DNA of 64,000 bases from Astropecten irregularis (lineage: Eukaryota > Echinodermata > Asteroidea > Paxillosida > Astropectinidae): the NCBI GenBank assembly GCA_963971285.1, contig OZ020244.1, positions 34,782,001 to 34,846,000 on the forward strand, in the 5' to 3' direction. The notes beneath the pieces are model-generated. The model worked only from the letters and a program-made list of their open reading frames with translations, was not told where the DNA came from and made no database searches. Each line of letters starts with the position of its first letter. Within the stretch, counting starts at the first letter, position 1. A program made the position numbers and the translations under genes. Shown piece by piece: positions 59,001 to 64,000 of this stretch.

Positions 59001-60932
59001 TAAATTGTCATTTCGATTTGAAAGAAATCTTTAACGCAATACCAGAATTTACACAGTAAATTGAGCAAATTTCTGTTAAGCAGTTGCTAAATTTAAGATG
59101 CTAAATTTAGCTAAATTTATATTCTGCTAGGATCAAAACACGTATTTTATAAATTCCAGGTCATTTTTTGGGGCCGATGAGCAGTTTGCACCAATGTATT
59201 ACTTGTAATAATAATGGGTATTTATATAGCGCAAATTCCATCAATTGAGATGCTCAAGGCGGAAACAGTTTAAAGGTATGTTTCTACCACCATCATCTTC
59301 ATACCCTGTAAGTTATACGTAAATCTGTGGACATTTCTGTTTTGGTCTCTTACCAAAGTATGATACTACCTTTAATACCCTTATTTTTCTTTTTTTGCCC
59401 CAGTCCAAACACAGACACTAGAATTTCTTCTTGGCAATTACGACCGTCATTGATTTCAAATTGCAATTGAGAATTTCTGGCTGCCTCCCCTATAGTCCCT
59501 ATCCCCGGTGGTTTCCTTGAAAGTTGAGATCTTTTTCCCCCGGAACATCTGCCAGTTGTCTCACTGGCATTGTTCCCGGATTTTTTTTTTCTTCTACACT
59601 GCACGTTACTTCCAGTAGAGCAAGGCCTGGCTAAGGCAGAGTCTGACGAGGCGTACACAGTCCTAGCTGCGCACGTACATCATGCATATGCCAGTAGGCC
59701 GTGGATATCAACGACGTCTTGCCCCGTTGGTCAATGCTGTCAATTACGTTCGGGCATCGCTGAGTCTAGGCGCCCTTTAATTACGTTGCTGCTGTCGCCC
59801 TGCCTTCGTCTACGAAAGATTCCACTGGCCCGTACGTTTAGTTTCTCCCTCCCCATCTCCTCTCTCCCCCAATCCTCTCCGGGAAGTGAAAAGCAACGAA
59901 CACGGCCACTTAGCAACAAGAAGCATGGCGGAGCTTGGCACACGGGCAATAATATTTGCACTGACGTGTTCTTGTTTATTCGGACTCGGCCAATTTCGTA
60001 GACTTGAGATGCCTAACTTTGTCCTGATGGCGTGAAGACACGGGCTCCGCAAAGCTGTCATACATTCCTATTTTCCCATGACTCAAGTCAAACTCAACTG
60101 GATGCTTTTAATACTTGACTGACAAATTAAAAGGAGCACATGACTGTAAAGGTGGTAGAGAGAGATGATGACAGGATACGCATTAAATAGTAATCGGATT
60201 TGCGGTAACACCACATGGCACATACTGTACTGTATAAACTCTTTTGTGAGTATGGGGTGGCTATGAAAAGAACCGGTTAACTTGACGCTCCGGTCAGTAT
60301 ACTCTGGCCATCTTCAGGAGAAAAATCTTGCGCACTTGCGCTAAAAATAGCACTGAACCTCAGATAAACATTGCAACCGGCCATGCAAACATGTGGTGAG
60401 TGGGGGTTAGTGTGCGCGTACATGCATGGTGTGACGTTATTAGTGCGGAACGCTATTGGCAATGCATACATTTGTAATTTCTTTCAAGTTTCCAACAACG
60501 ACAAAAATTTTTTTTTGAACATTCTTTCATGTGTGCAACAAAAACTATTTGTCTCAAGCTGATATTCTGAAAAGTGGTACCCGGTGGTTTACAGTAAGTG
60601 TATTAAAATTGTTTCATTTGTCTTGTCATGAAGATGCACGGTTGCATTACAAATAAGTATGATACACAAAAAGGTGATGCACCATAAAAAAACAATCCAA
60701 AGATTGTTCTGGGTGTCAGGAATGTTACTTCCTGTCTGGTTTGGATGCCAGGGCTTCCAGACCACCAGGGCTTCCAACCCACCACCCTGATGATCACTAG
60801 TGGACTAACAGCTGCCTAGCCCAGTGTCTATTGCAGTGCAATGATTACCTTGTCCAAGGCCCTGAACAGCAGGATGTTTTTGACGGATGCTGCTAACCGT
60901 GCCCGCTGCTCATCTGACTTGGGAAACACCAC
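28980..60932 (-). CDS. PRKAR2: cAMP-dependent protein kinase type II regulatory subunit, 3' ten exons
   Basis: The ten exons are 60932-60849, 52450-52409, 49126-49062, 47300-47159, 45929-45828, 45182-45108, 42548-42483, 34167-34110, 31983-31915 and 29095-28980. All have AG/GT borders and the phases agree. They give 272 residues and TGA. In order: the pre-CNB helix ([18 protein letters not shown]), domain CNB-A with phosphate-binding cassette [16 protein letters not shown] (Glu 87 and Arg 96 of this fragment bind the ribose and phosphate of cAMP), the linker [14 protein letters not shown], domain CNB-B with [14 protein letters not shown] (Glu 212, Arg 221), and the C-terminal [19 protein letters not shown]. 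The cassettes and the AKKRKM linker match vertebrate RII rather than RI. RII dimers hold PKA catalytic subunits inactive until cAMP binds and anchor to AKAPs. The docking and inhibitor-site exons lie beyond the window. Introns run from about 0.65 to 8.4 kb and are filled with transposon relics. Confidence 0.95.
29196..29544. repeat. TTAA-type palindromic element (aggtagtatcat family), copy 7
   Basis: TTAA is at both ends with a central gatcttttaaaagatcg. It lies in the last PRKAR2 intron, 101 bases upstream of the last exon in gene orientation. Confidence 0.85.
29684..29827. repeat. Foldback element, GGGCCGATTTCA ends, unique core
   Basis: The ends resemble the GGGGTCGATTTCA family, but the core is tttagcaatgtatttgggct and its inverse. 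Confidence 0.7.
29928..30120. repeat. Foldback element, CCTGCAGCCGATTTCAC ends
   Basis: It has inverted ends around repeated acgcaacattgta..ttgcgtaag units, a third core under similar gatttcac ends. Confidence 0.7.
30302..30574 (+). mobile_element. LINE 3' end, RTE/jockey-like
   Basis: The frame reads [20 protein letters not shown], then [20 protein letters not shown] and a stop. This is the C-terminal tail after the reverse transcriptase of RTE-like and related LINEs (the RLQLIGHA and TYxQQL motifs). A short 3' segment and an (ATG)n tail at 30607-30621 follow. It is in a PRKAR2 intron, in opposite orientation. Confidence 0.7.
31230..31827. mobile_element. Nonautonomous hAT element with ACTCGG/GTACTC repeats
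   Basis: It begins CAGTGTTGGAGTACTCG and ends CTACTCCAACACTG, flanked by a perfect 8-bp duplication ACTCAAAT (31222-31229 and 31828-31835). Both arms carry tandem (actcgg/gtactc) hexamers. Its right end lies 88 bases from the PRKAR2 exon at 31915. Confidence 0.9.
31915..31983 (-). CDS. PRKAR2: PRKAR2 exon with CNB-B cAMP pocket
   Basis: 69 bases. G plus AG restores the cassette Glu, then [20 protein letters not shown]. The cassette Arg is present. It leaves with one base (T). Confidence 0.93.
32122..32264. repeat. Palindromic element with hammerhead-like hairpin
   Basis: The arms are taatctcttctgtaagagtg and its inverse. Inside, 32176-32205 reads ctgagga, a hairpin (CGA-CAG / CTG-TCG), then gaa. 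Related hairpins are at 45578-45621 and 60281-60320, minus strand. Confidence 0.65.
32302..32433. repeat. Foldback element, GGGGTCGATTTCA family, copy 4
   Basis: A complete palindrome with the usual taacttactatcaatcg and cgaacgatcga parts. Confidence 0.8.
32435..33200. other. Intronic stretch, nothing recognised
   Basis: Part of a PRKAR2 intron. A 90-codon minus-strand ORF at 32755-33027 has no support as an exon. Confidence 0.35.
33205..34010. repeat. Minisatellite, 21-bp units in 42-bp pairs
   Basis: About 38 units alternate tatatcaactagtctacacc and tacatcaactggtcttcacc types. Because 21 is a multiple of 3, the plus strand is open for 268 codons (STSLHPI-type heptads). I treat that ORF as a by-product. 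It ends 100 bases from the PRKAR2 exon at 34110. Confidence 0.85.
34110..34167 (-). CDS. PRKAR2: PRKAR2 exon, CNB-B
   Basis: 58 bases, entering in phase 0 and leaving with one base. It encodes [19 protein letters not shown], ending inside the FGEL cassette. Confidence 0.9.
34170..35350. other. Intronic AT-rich stretch
   Basis: No element or exon is seen. A G12 run is near 34462 and several A-tracts are present. Confidence 0.35.
35357..35550 (+). mobile_element. LINE 3' fragment with internal deletion
   Basis: It encodes [16 protein letters not shown], then jumps to [18 protein letters not shown]. The relative at 58150-57725 (minus) has both pieces separated by the WNSLP-containing tail, so about 200 bp are deleted here. 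Confidence 0.55.
36010..36300. repeat. Foldback element with TGGGAGACTTTTGGAGAA ends, copy 3, carrying an insertion
   Basis: The ends match 8111-8254. The GC-rich core is split by another palindromic element at 36069-36230. Confidence 0.8.
36069..36230. repeat. Foldback element with CAATAGCGCTCCGCAC ends, copy 1
   Basis: The ends are caatagcgctccgcacttgc and tgcggagcgctattg. The core is acaaacattgcaaccatgca and its partial inverse. Other copies are at 50886, 51104 and 60327. Confidence 0.8.
36301..38971. other. Long intronic AT-rich stretch
   Basis: I see no element with clear ends, no exon-like ORF and no RNA gene in these 2.7 kb of PRKAR2 intron. Confidence 0.35.
38972..39334. repeat. TTAA-type palindromic element (aggtagtatcat family), copy 8
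   Basis: A full copy with TTAA ends, lying 62 bases past the stop of the exon-like ORF (39396) in gene orientation. Confidence 0.85.
39396..39548 (-). CDS. Exon-like ORF with membrane segment; alternative last exon of PRKAR2 or end of a nested gene
   Basis: The minus strand has a long pyrimidine tract (gtttccttctgttccccctt) and a CAAG acceptor ending at 39549. An open frame of 50 codons to TAA follows. It encodes [16 protein letters not shown], then a hydrophobic stretch [16 protein letters not shown], then a short basic tail [13 protein letters not shown]. This reads as a single membrane span with a cytosolic or lumenal tail. It lies in the PRKAR2 intron 42482-34168, on the same strand and in phase with the upstream exon (MKNK|VLTF). 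If used, it would replace the cAMP pocket of CNB-B by a membrane tail. Equally it may be the last exon of another gene whose earlier exons I cannot see. The family is not recognised. Confidence 0.45.
   Translation of the reverse strand, partial: VLTFINHHPNLLWSIVGTLRDTLGLVLLVAAIGVAWWRVLTIKNGFSDTL
40224..40296 (-). repeat. tRNA-like repeat unit
   Basis: A 73-nt tRNA-like fold on the minus strand with boxes A and B. The anticodon loop lacks U33, so it is unlikely to decode. The family's ttctttgttcacttttcaatg segment is found on the other side too, making the flanks inverted repeats. Confidence 0.65.
41407..41674. repeat. Long perfect-like inverted repeat
   Basis: Arms of about 127 bp, roughly nine-tenths identical: ttggtatgtggatcggtttg ... 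tcgcaattaggtctcaacg, then ctagtctgctctagtcctca at the centre. As RNA it would form a long hairpin. Confidence 0.8.
41880..41952 (-). repeat. tRNA-like repeat unit
   Basis: The same 73-nt unit (acceptor GGCTGGA/TCCAGTC on the minus strand). Family flanks on both sides extend to about 41860-42085. Confidence 0.7.
42142..42205 (+). repeat. tRNA-like repeat unit, 5'-truncated
   Basis: It is opposite in strand to the unit at 41880 and only 190 bases away. The 5' part is replaced by AT-rich DNA, as at 16209. Confidence 0.6.
42483..42548 (-). CDS. PRKAR2: PRKAR2 exon, CNB-B beta strands
   Basis: 66 bases, phase 0-0, encoding [20 protein letters not shown]. It leaves in phase 0, the same phase needed by the exon-like ORF at 39548. 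Confidence 0.9.
42914..43809. mobile_element. hAT-like element (outer) with a second hAT inside
   Basis: It begins TAGTGCTGGG and ends CCCAGCACTA, with a perfect 8-bp duplication CTTATAAA (42906-42913 and 43810-43817). The interior has gttaacagttaacc-like repeats. No transposase is seen. Confidence 0.85.
42941..43403. mobile_element. hAT-like element (inner) with GGCC(A/G)AGTC repeats
   Basis: It ends in ATACAACACTG and starts TACTGTTGCC (a decayed CAGTGTTG), flanked by the 8-bp duplication GTAATTTC (42933-42940 and 43404-43411). Both arms carry tandem gaggccaaggccgagtc units. Confidence 0.85.
43818..44060. repeat. Foldback element, CAGGGGCCAATTTCA family, copy 5
   Basis: A complete copy that begins directly after the target duplication of the hAT element ending at 43809. 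Confidence 0.85.
44684..45077. repeat. Harbinger-like element, GGGTGCCCCTTTTTATTAC ends
   Basis: It has long inverted ends (ccctttttattactgtggtt) and TAA on both sides, as in a 3-bp PIF/Harbinger duplication. It carries ggtcggtcgg repeats. Its right end is 31 bases from the PRKAR2 exon 45108-45182. Confidence 0.65.
45108..45182 (-). CDS. PRKAR2: PRKAR2 exon, start of CNB-B
   Basis: 75 bases, phase 0-0, encoding [18 protein letters not shown] and CIIAQ (RII: [23 protein letters not shown]). Confidence 0.9.
45233..45382. repeat. Foldback element, GGGGCCGATTTCATA ends, GCGACGCGTC core
   Basis: The inverted ends resemble the other gatttca families. The core is repeated tgcgacgcgtc. Confidence 0.7.
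45385..45524. repeat. Foldback element, GGGGTCGATTTCA family, copy 5
   Basis: A complete palindrome next to the previous foldback element. Confidence 0.75.
45828..45929 (-). CDS. PRKAR2: PRKAR2 exon, linker between CNB domains
   Basis: 102 bases, phase 0-0, encoding [20 protein letters not shown] and [14 protein letters not shown]. It matches the RII A-domain C-helix with the AKKRKM signature. Confidence 0.92.
46382..46543. repeat. Foldback element, GGGGTCGATTTCA family, copy 6
   Basis: A complete palindrome, slightly longer than the others. Confidence 0.75.
46926..47036. repeat. GGCCTTGGCCTCGG hexamer tract, possible hAT end
   Basis: Tandem ggcctcggcctt units end with gactcgactccaacaatg, close to the CAACACTG terminus of the hAT elements above. 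The left end is not found, and the tract stops 123 bases from the PRKAR2 exon at 47159. Confidence 0.5.
47159..47300 (-). CDS. PRKAR2: PRKAR2 exon with CNB-A cAMP pocket
   Basis: 142 bases. AG from the previous exon plus T gives Ser, then [17 protein letters not shown] and the cassette [20 protein letters not shown]. The Glu and Arg that hold cAMP are present, so site A should be functional. Confidence 0.95.
47522..47594 (-). repeat. tRNA-like repeat unit
   Basis: The 73-nt unit, with the 3' acceptor half mutated (tacttga). Family flanks reach to about 47735. Confidence 0.65.
48425..48789. repeat. TTAA-type palindromic element (aggtagtatcat family), copy 9
   Basis: A full copy of 365 bp with TTAA ends and gatcttttaaaagatc at the axis. 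It is a good reference copy. Confidence 0.9.
49062..49126 (-). CDS. PRKAR2: PRKAR2 exon, start of CNB-A beta barrel
   Basis: 65 bases, entering in phase 0 and leaving with two bases. It encodes [18 protein letters not shown], matching the [16 protein letters not shown] motif of RII. Confidence 0.9.
50064..50310. repeat. Foldback element, CAGGGGCCAATTTCA family, copy 6
   Basis: A complete copy. The 450-bp dispersed repeat begins at the very next base. Confidence 0.8.
50311..50765 (-). repeat. Dispersed 450-bp repeat, copy 2
   Basis: The inverse of 18790-19260, with the same order of segments: tgtcatgtggcatgg end, repeated cacaaat.tctgtgcac motifs, aaatgtaaacaaaaag. Confidence 0.65.
50886..51027. 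repeat. Foldback element with CAATAGCGCTCCGCAC ends, copy 2
   Basis: A diverged copy in inverse orientation to 51104-51267. Confidence 0.6.
51104..51267. repeat. Foldback element with CAATAGCGCTCCGCAC ends, copy 3
   Basis: A full copy closely matching the one nested at 36069. Confidence 0.8.
51268..52030. other. Intronic stretch with an unsupported ORF
   Basis: A 120-codon plus-strand ORF (51537-51899) opposes the PRKAR2 gene. It has no recognised motif or good splice context, and I do not call it a gene. Confidence 0.3.
52031..52391. repeat. TTAA-type palindromic element (aggtagtatcat family), copy 10
   Basis: A full copy. Its right TTAA ends 16 bases before the GT donor (52408-52407) of the 42-base PRKAR2 exon. 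Confidence 0.9.
52409..52450 (-). CDS. PRKAR2: PRKAR2 exon, 42 bases
   Basis: A microexon-sized exon, phase 0-0, encoding [14 protein letters not shown] (RII: EQLSQVLDAMFE). A TTAA palindromic element begins only 17 bases inside the downstream intron. Confidence 0.9.
52651..52950. mobile_element. hAT-like element, 300 bp, CATAGAGATACATACT ends
   Basis: The inverted ends of about 33 bp (catagagatacatactaata and inverse) are flanked by a perfect 8-bp duplication ATTCATAT (52643-52650 and 52951-52958). Confidence 0.8.
53398..53430. repeat. Fragment of the gggatggtacagaa palindromic family
   Basis: Only the terminal segment cagttctgtaccatcccttt and TTAA remain. Confidence 0.5.
53618..53759. repeat. 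Foldback element, GGGGTCGATTTCA family, copy 7
   Basis: A complete, with a small insertion (aaaaactg) near the right end. Confidence 0.75.
54077..54206. repeat. Foldback element, GGGGTCGATTTCA family, copy 8
   Basis: Nearly complete; the last bases of the right end are lost. Confidence 0.7.
54500..54864. repeat. TTAA-type palindromic element (gggatggtacagaa family), copy 3
   Basis: TTAA at both ends, the cgcttcgaagcg core, and full landmarks. Confidence 0.85.
54865..56204. other. Intronic stretch with G-rich tract
   Basis: No exon or element is recognised. 55487-55548 is a nearly pure G-run with GGGG blocks on the plus strand, a strong quadruplex candidate. Confidence 0.4.
56205..56475 (+). 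repeat. Full tRNA-like repeat with flanks
   Basis: Upstream it carries catggcggtgtg, ggtttcatggcttctgactg and acaaagataattgactattgg. The 73-nt tRNA-like unit is 56343-56415. Downstream is cagtcaatttttctttgttc, inverse to the upstream piece. Box A (tagctcagttgg) and box B (ggttcgaatcc) are intact. The anticodon stem has a T-T mismatch and the loop has C33, so it should not work as a tRNA. Confidence 0.75.
56657..56974. repeat. Foldback element, GGGGCCAATTTCA family, copy 7, rearranged
   Basis: The left end is truncated and the right end (about 84 bp, tattgggcaagacatttttg to aaattggcccctgg) is present twice in tandem. Confidence 0.75.
57340..57675. repeat. Palindromic-element relative (aggtacagtac family)
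   Basis: It carries tgacctttaccaatcatgta, gagctcaatcggacatctga and a gatcttaccccgagatc core, as at 25277. Confidence 0.6.
57906..58150 (-). mobile_element. LINE 3' end, CR1/jockey-like
   Basis: It encodes [20 protein letters not shown], then WNSLPASCF and [11 protein letters not shown], a standard C-terminal tail of CR1/jockey-type reverse-transcriptase proteins, with stop at 57906. 5'-truncated. Confidence 0.75.
58232..58631. repeat. Terminal-inverted-repeat element, TACAGGGTGTC ends
   Basis: The inverted ends are tacagggtgtc and gacaccctgta, with the internal inverted gaaattaaactgtttatcac-type segment near each end. TA lies on each side. The 135-codon ORF across its left end is not a gene. 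Confidence 0.75.
59206..59257 (-). mobile_element. LINE 3' tail fragment
   Basis: The (AAT)n-type tail and tttatatagcgcaaattcca segment are typical of CR1/L2-like 3' ends, here joined directly to a half TTAA element. Confidence 0.5.
59258..59375. repeat. TTAA-type palindromic element, half copy (copy 11)
   Basis: Only one arm is left: gcggaaacagtttaaaggta ... ctaccaccatcatcttcata ... gtatgatactacctttaa. Confidence 0.75.
59376..60280. other. Intronic stretch, CpG-rich at 59640-60000
   Basis: A 143-codon plus-strand ORF (59570-60001) overlaps a CpG-richer zone. I see no motif and no splice partner, so I leave it uncalled. The zone might be an alternative promoter. Confidence 0.25.
60327..60458. 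repeat. Foldback element with CAATAGCGCTCCGCAC ends, copy 4
   Basis: A diverged copy with tgacgttattagtgcggaac at the right end. Confidence 0.6.
60849..60932 (-). CDS. PRKAR2: PRKAR2 exon (pre-CNB-A helix)
   Basis: 84 bases, phase 0-0, with acceptor CCAG and donor GTAATC. It encodes [19 protein letters not shown], corresponding to the VIHPKTDEQR region of vertebrate RII. It is the most 5' exon of this gene I can find; 60933-64000 shows no D/D domain or RRxS site. Confidence 0.9.
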
Positions 60933-61438
60933 CTGGTGATCAAGAGAAAGGGAACCTTCTAATCATTTGAGCTTAAACAAAGAAGTTGGGAGGGGTTAGA
61001 CAAGTAGATGGTACACTTAGATGGAGCTTACTGGGTCTTCAGACTCTTCACTGTGTAGTGACGTGAAATATTTGGGGAATTTGTTTTGAGCATCTGTGAG
61101 CAGGAGGAATTACATACAGGCTGTTTTAAGAACTGGACCCAATTTCAAGGAATCCAATATGGCCTATTTTTGTGATTACAGGCACTGCTATAAGTGAAAT
61201 CTATTTCATGGAATCTGTAAGCAAGACTTTAGGCGCCTAATCGGTTAGTGAACAATGTCTAGGTAACCTTGAATTTTTTGGGGGGCTAATGTGCTGCCAT
61301 AATATGCATTCTGAATAAAGTCCTTGCTAAGCATAGCGAAAAAGGAAACGCTCCCATGAAATAATTAGCTAACCGTAATCAAACAAAATCTGCTATAGGC
61401 CTAGTAAGCTAAGAATGTTTGCTTACAATAACAAATTC

Positions 61439-61692
61439 CAGGGGCCAATTTCATAGAGCTGTTTAAGCACCAACATTTGCTTTTAAAAAAGCACCAAAAA
61501 CCTTGGTAAATAAAATCTGAGTATGCCAGCCAAAACTCCTCGTGAATGGTGTGCTCAGCCAATAATGGCCAAATGCAGGTCAAAAGCTGTAAACATCACA
61601 TGAAAGTTTAGTCGGTAATGCTGTTTAATCAAGGAAGACTTTTCATGCTTAGCAAATTTTTGTGCTTAAGCAGCTTTATGAAATGGGCCCCA
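61439..61692. repeat. Foldback element, CAGGGGCCAATTTCA family, copy 8
   Basis: A complete but diverged copy; the interior core differs from the others. Confidence 0.75.
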
Positions 61693-62139
61693 GGAAATTG
61701 GGCTGTTGACCATATATTGGACAGTCTCTTTGCTGAAGTTCATAAATTTGTGTTCATCTGACTAGTACTGGATAATCAACGCTGATGCAGGCTACCAAGA
61801 CACGAATCCAGAGGTCCAATGGCAGCCAGATCCACTGGGACAATCAGTGTACCGTGATAATGATGGATGACTTGTTCATCAAATTCTGCCATGTCCATTC
61901 CAGTGTATAGTATTACATTGCGCTGATTATACACGTACTACTAATTATGTACTGATTCACCCGCACTGTCAATATCATGCCATTTATTAAAGTGCTGTCT
62001 TTTAAGTCTGAGTCACTGAAACGTGATACAGGTCCTATAAAAATGCAAAGCACAGATCAGCCATTCAGACAGGTCTGGTACCTGGACTCCCATCTGCACG
62101 AATCCCTCATTATTTCCAGTTGGTATACACGCATTCATT

Positions 62140-62722
62140 CAGAGTTGTAACTAAAGATTATATAGCGCTACGCGCAAGATGGGGAACTCTCCCTGAAACA
62201 TGTAATCGCCATAGGCGCCATGATTGTGTTGGGCAGGCGCTCCACGTACAGAGTTGCCATAGCATGATATAGTACATGTAGGTCCAGAAAACCACAAAAA
62301 ATCGCCGTTTTCATATTCAACTGCTTCACATCAATGTCAAATATTTCTATTTACAATAAATAATAGGTTTTAATCGAATCCGTTGATAAATCTCCCAGCT
62401 CCCATATGTCCCGTGCACAAACTACTCGCTATTTGCACACCAGCATGGCGGCTCGTGTATAATTTGTATGGAGAATGGCGACCTCCATACCGATTACCAC
62501 GCACCCTACGATCAGTTATCCATCTTGCGCATAGCGCTATATAATCTTTGGTTGTAACCAAGTCAAATTTACACAAGTCAAGTCAAGTCGCAAGTCAAAT
62601 TTTCTCAAGTCAAGTCAAGTCTCGAGTCATTTTGTTCCAAGTCAAGTCAAGTCACAAGTCACAAAAATTGGTGACTCGAGTCGGACTCGAGTCCAAGTCA
62701 CCGACTTGAGTCAACAACTCTG
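62140..62722. mobile_element. hAT-like element (outer) with (CAAGT)n arm
   Basis: It begins CAGAGTTG and ends CAACAACTCTG, with flanks cattcatt and cattgatt (7 of 8). The right part is made of tandem caagt/cgagt pentamers. Confidence 0.7.
62152..62550. mobile_element. hAT-like element (inner), TAAAGATTATATAGCGC ends
   Basis: 399 bp with inverted ends taaagattatatagcgct and gcgctatataatctttg, flanked by a perfect 8-bp duplication GTTGTAAC (62144-62151 and 62551-62558) that lies inside the outer element's left end. Confidence 0.85.
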
Positions 62723-63000
62723 CATTGATTCATTGCATTTAAAGTTTGCAACAATTATAAATGTCATGCCATTTGTATTATGTTCAAGACACACAGCCAA
62801 GTTAGGGGGTGAATGACCAGTGATGTGTTGTGCAGAACAACAAGAAGAAGAAGAATAGACCCACAAGAACAGTGTGTGTCTCTAGATACAATTCCAGCCC
62901 CAATTCTTCCCTCGCACCAAGTAATCAATAACCTAACAGAGGCCTGAAACGAGACCAAATATTTTCCGAGAAGTCTAGAATTTAAGTGTTCACATTAGTT

Positions 63001-63334
63001 TAGGCCTAAACAAAAAATTTTGTGTTGCCCTCAGCGACCGACCGTAAAATGCCAAAACTTTGGGTCGGGATTTTTTTTTTTTTCTTTTTTCTCTGAGTCC
63101 TAAAGTATAAAAACTCACCATTTTTGACAGAAAATGTAAGATTTAGCAGTAAAAAAGCGTGTTTCCTCAAAACGACCCAAGACCGTTGATTTACAAGCCC
63201 TGGTGACCATACATCCTGTATTTATTCTTAAATGTTTAAAAGTCTGCCCCAAACAAAAAAACAATCGACCAACCGACCCAAAATTTTAATTTTTCCACTT
63301 GAGGGCAACACAACAATTTTTTTTTTCGGCCTTA
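63001..63334. repeat. Harbinger-like element, GGCCTAAAC ends
   Basis: The inverted ends include tgtgttgccctca and tgagggcaacac, with TTA/TTA flanks as a 3-bp duplication. It carries cgaccgacc/ggtcggg motifs like 44684-45077. Confidence 0.65.
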
Positions 63335-63727
63335 CTGAAACTGCTGTCTAATTGTTTTGGAAAAAACAACACAATTTGGCCAATTGTACTAATAGTACCA
63401 TGACACATCAACAGGAACACAATTTAGTATATTTGGGTTTCCTACTGTACATTTTTACCGTACATCACAATAAAACTGTTCACTGTTTCCTGACCGACTT
63501 CTTCAGGGTTCGGCATGGGATACTAATTGTTTAATACTAAAATTGTGTGGTTTTGAGGTTTTTATATCCTCATTCATCAATATTCAAGTGATGTGGCAGG
63601 AAGCTGTAAACCTAACTATGGTAAAGTTTCAAAAAGGAAGTTGTATGGACCATGAACCTATAAAGTCAAGGTTTTTCTCCTCATTATTTTTGTTTTCAAC
63701 ACAGTCCTTATTAGAGTTAGGTATTAG

Positions 63728-63852
63728 TGGGCATGTTTGTTTAATAATGCACAGAATCCCTGATTTGCGGATCCACGTCCTATGCAGGGTGCGCTAAAAT
63801 GGGATCCGGATCACTAGAGTCTGTGATCCTGTGCATTAAACAAACAGGCCCT
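63728..63852. repeat. Foldback element with GGGCCTGTTTGTTT ends, copy 3
   Basis: It matches 26618-26735 (ggatccacgtcctatgcagg), with a fuller right end. Confidence 0.8.
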
Positions 63853-64000
63853 ATGTCTGTATGTACACCAAAAATACCGGGATAAAATCATGATTCCAGC
63901 CAAAAACTGATGTTTTTCCTTCAATTTTTGTTTGAAAGGGGTCGGGCAGTCATTATACATGTACTACATTGACAGGTAGAATTGAGTGGGACTGTATAAT

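Noticed and set aside
59570..60001. 143-codon plus-strand ORF in a CpG-rich zone
   Set aside because: Composition drives the open frame; no signal peptide, domain or partner exon seen.
60933..64000. Search for the RII docking (D/D) and inhibitor-site exons
   Set aside because: No minus-strand frame here shows an RRxS/RRxA site or a docking-helix pattern; those exons must lie beyond the window.

Overview
This is a eukaryotic, AT-rich genomic window. It has spliced genes with GT-AG introns, long introns and a very high density of short palindromic transposable elements, with no prokaryotic operon structure. The mix of repeats and the animal-type protein kinase A regulatory subunit fit a marine invertebrate deuterostome; an echinoderm is my best inference, but I cannot fix the species.

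Three protein-coding loci can be supported. (1) Positions 732-5403, plus strand: the 3' part of a gene for a coiled-coil, Lys/Arg/Gln-rich, probably nuclear protein. Five exons join in one continuous frame of 808 residues, with the 5' end left of the window. (2) Positions 14947 to 8502, minus strand: a probable two-exon gene for a 122-residue secreted, cysteine-free, very basic precursor. A signal-peptide exon is followed by an exon full of dibasic sites. (3) Positions 60932 to 28980, minus strand: ten exons of a type II regulatory subunit of cAMP-dependent protein kinase (PRKAR2-like). They cover the linker just before the first cyclic-nucleotide-binding domain through to the stop codon, and all ten splice phases agree. 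The N-terminal dimerisation/docking and inhibitor exons lie beyond the right edge. Inside the intron at 42482-34168 sits one more exon-like ORF (39548-39396, same strand). It has a strong 3' splice site and encodes a membrane-spanning tail ending in a stop, so it is either an alternative last exon of the kinase subunit or the end of a nested gene.

Between loci 2 and 3, at 20.9-23.0 kb, lies a same-strand cluster of five tRNA-Ala(CGC) units: two intact, one with a stem mismatch and two decayed.

Most of the remaining DNA is repeats. There are about eleven copies of a TTAA-flanked palindrome of roughly 360 bp and relatives that share its layout. There are eight copies each of two foldback families with GGGGCCAATTTCA or GGGGTCGATTTCA ends. 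There are hAT-type elements with 8-bp target duplications, two of which are nested insertions. Harbinger-like elements with 3-bp duplications, a dispersed tRNA-like unit bounded by inverted repeats, a tRNA-derived SINE and LINE 3' ends are also present. A 2.4-kb element at 9.5-12.0 kb has arms carrying an A-tract/TGCGCCGC minisatellite. Introns of the kinase gene are long mainly because these elements have accumulated in them.
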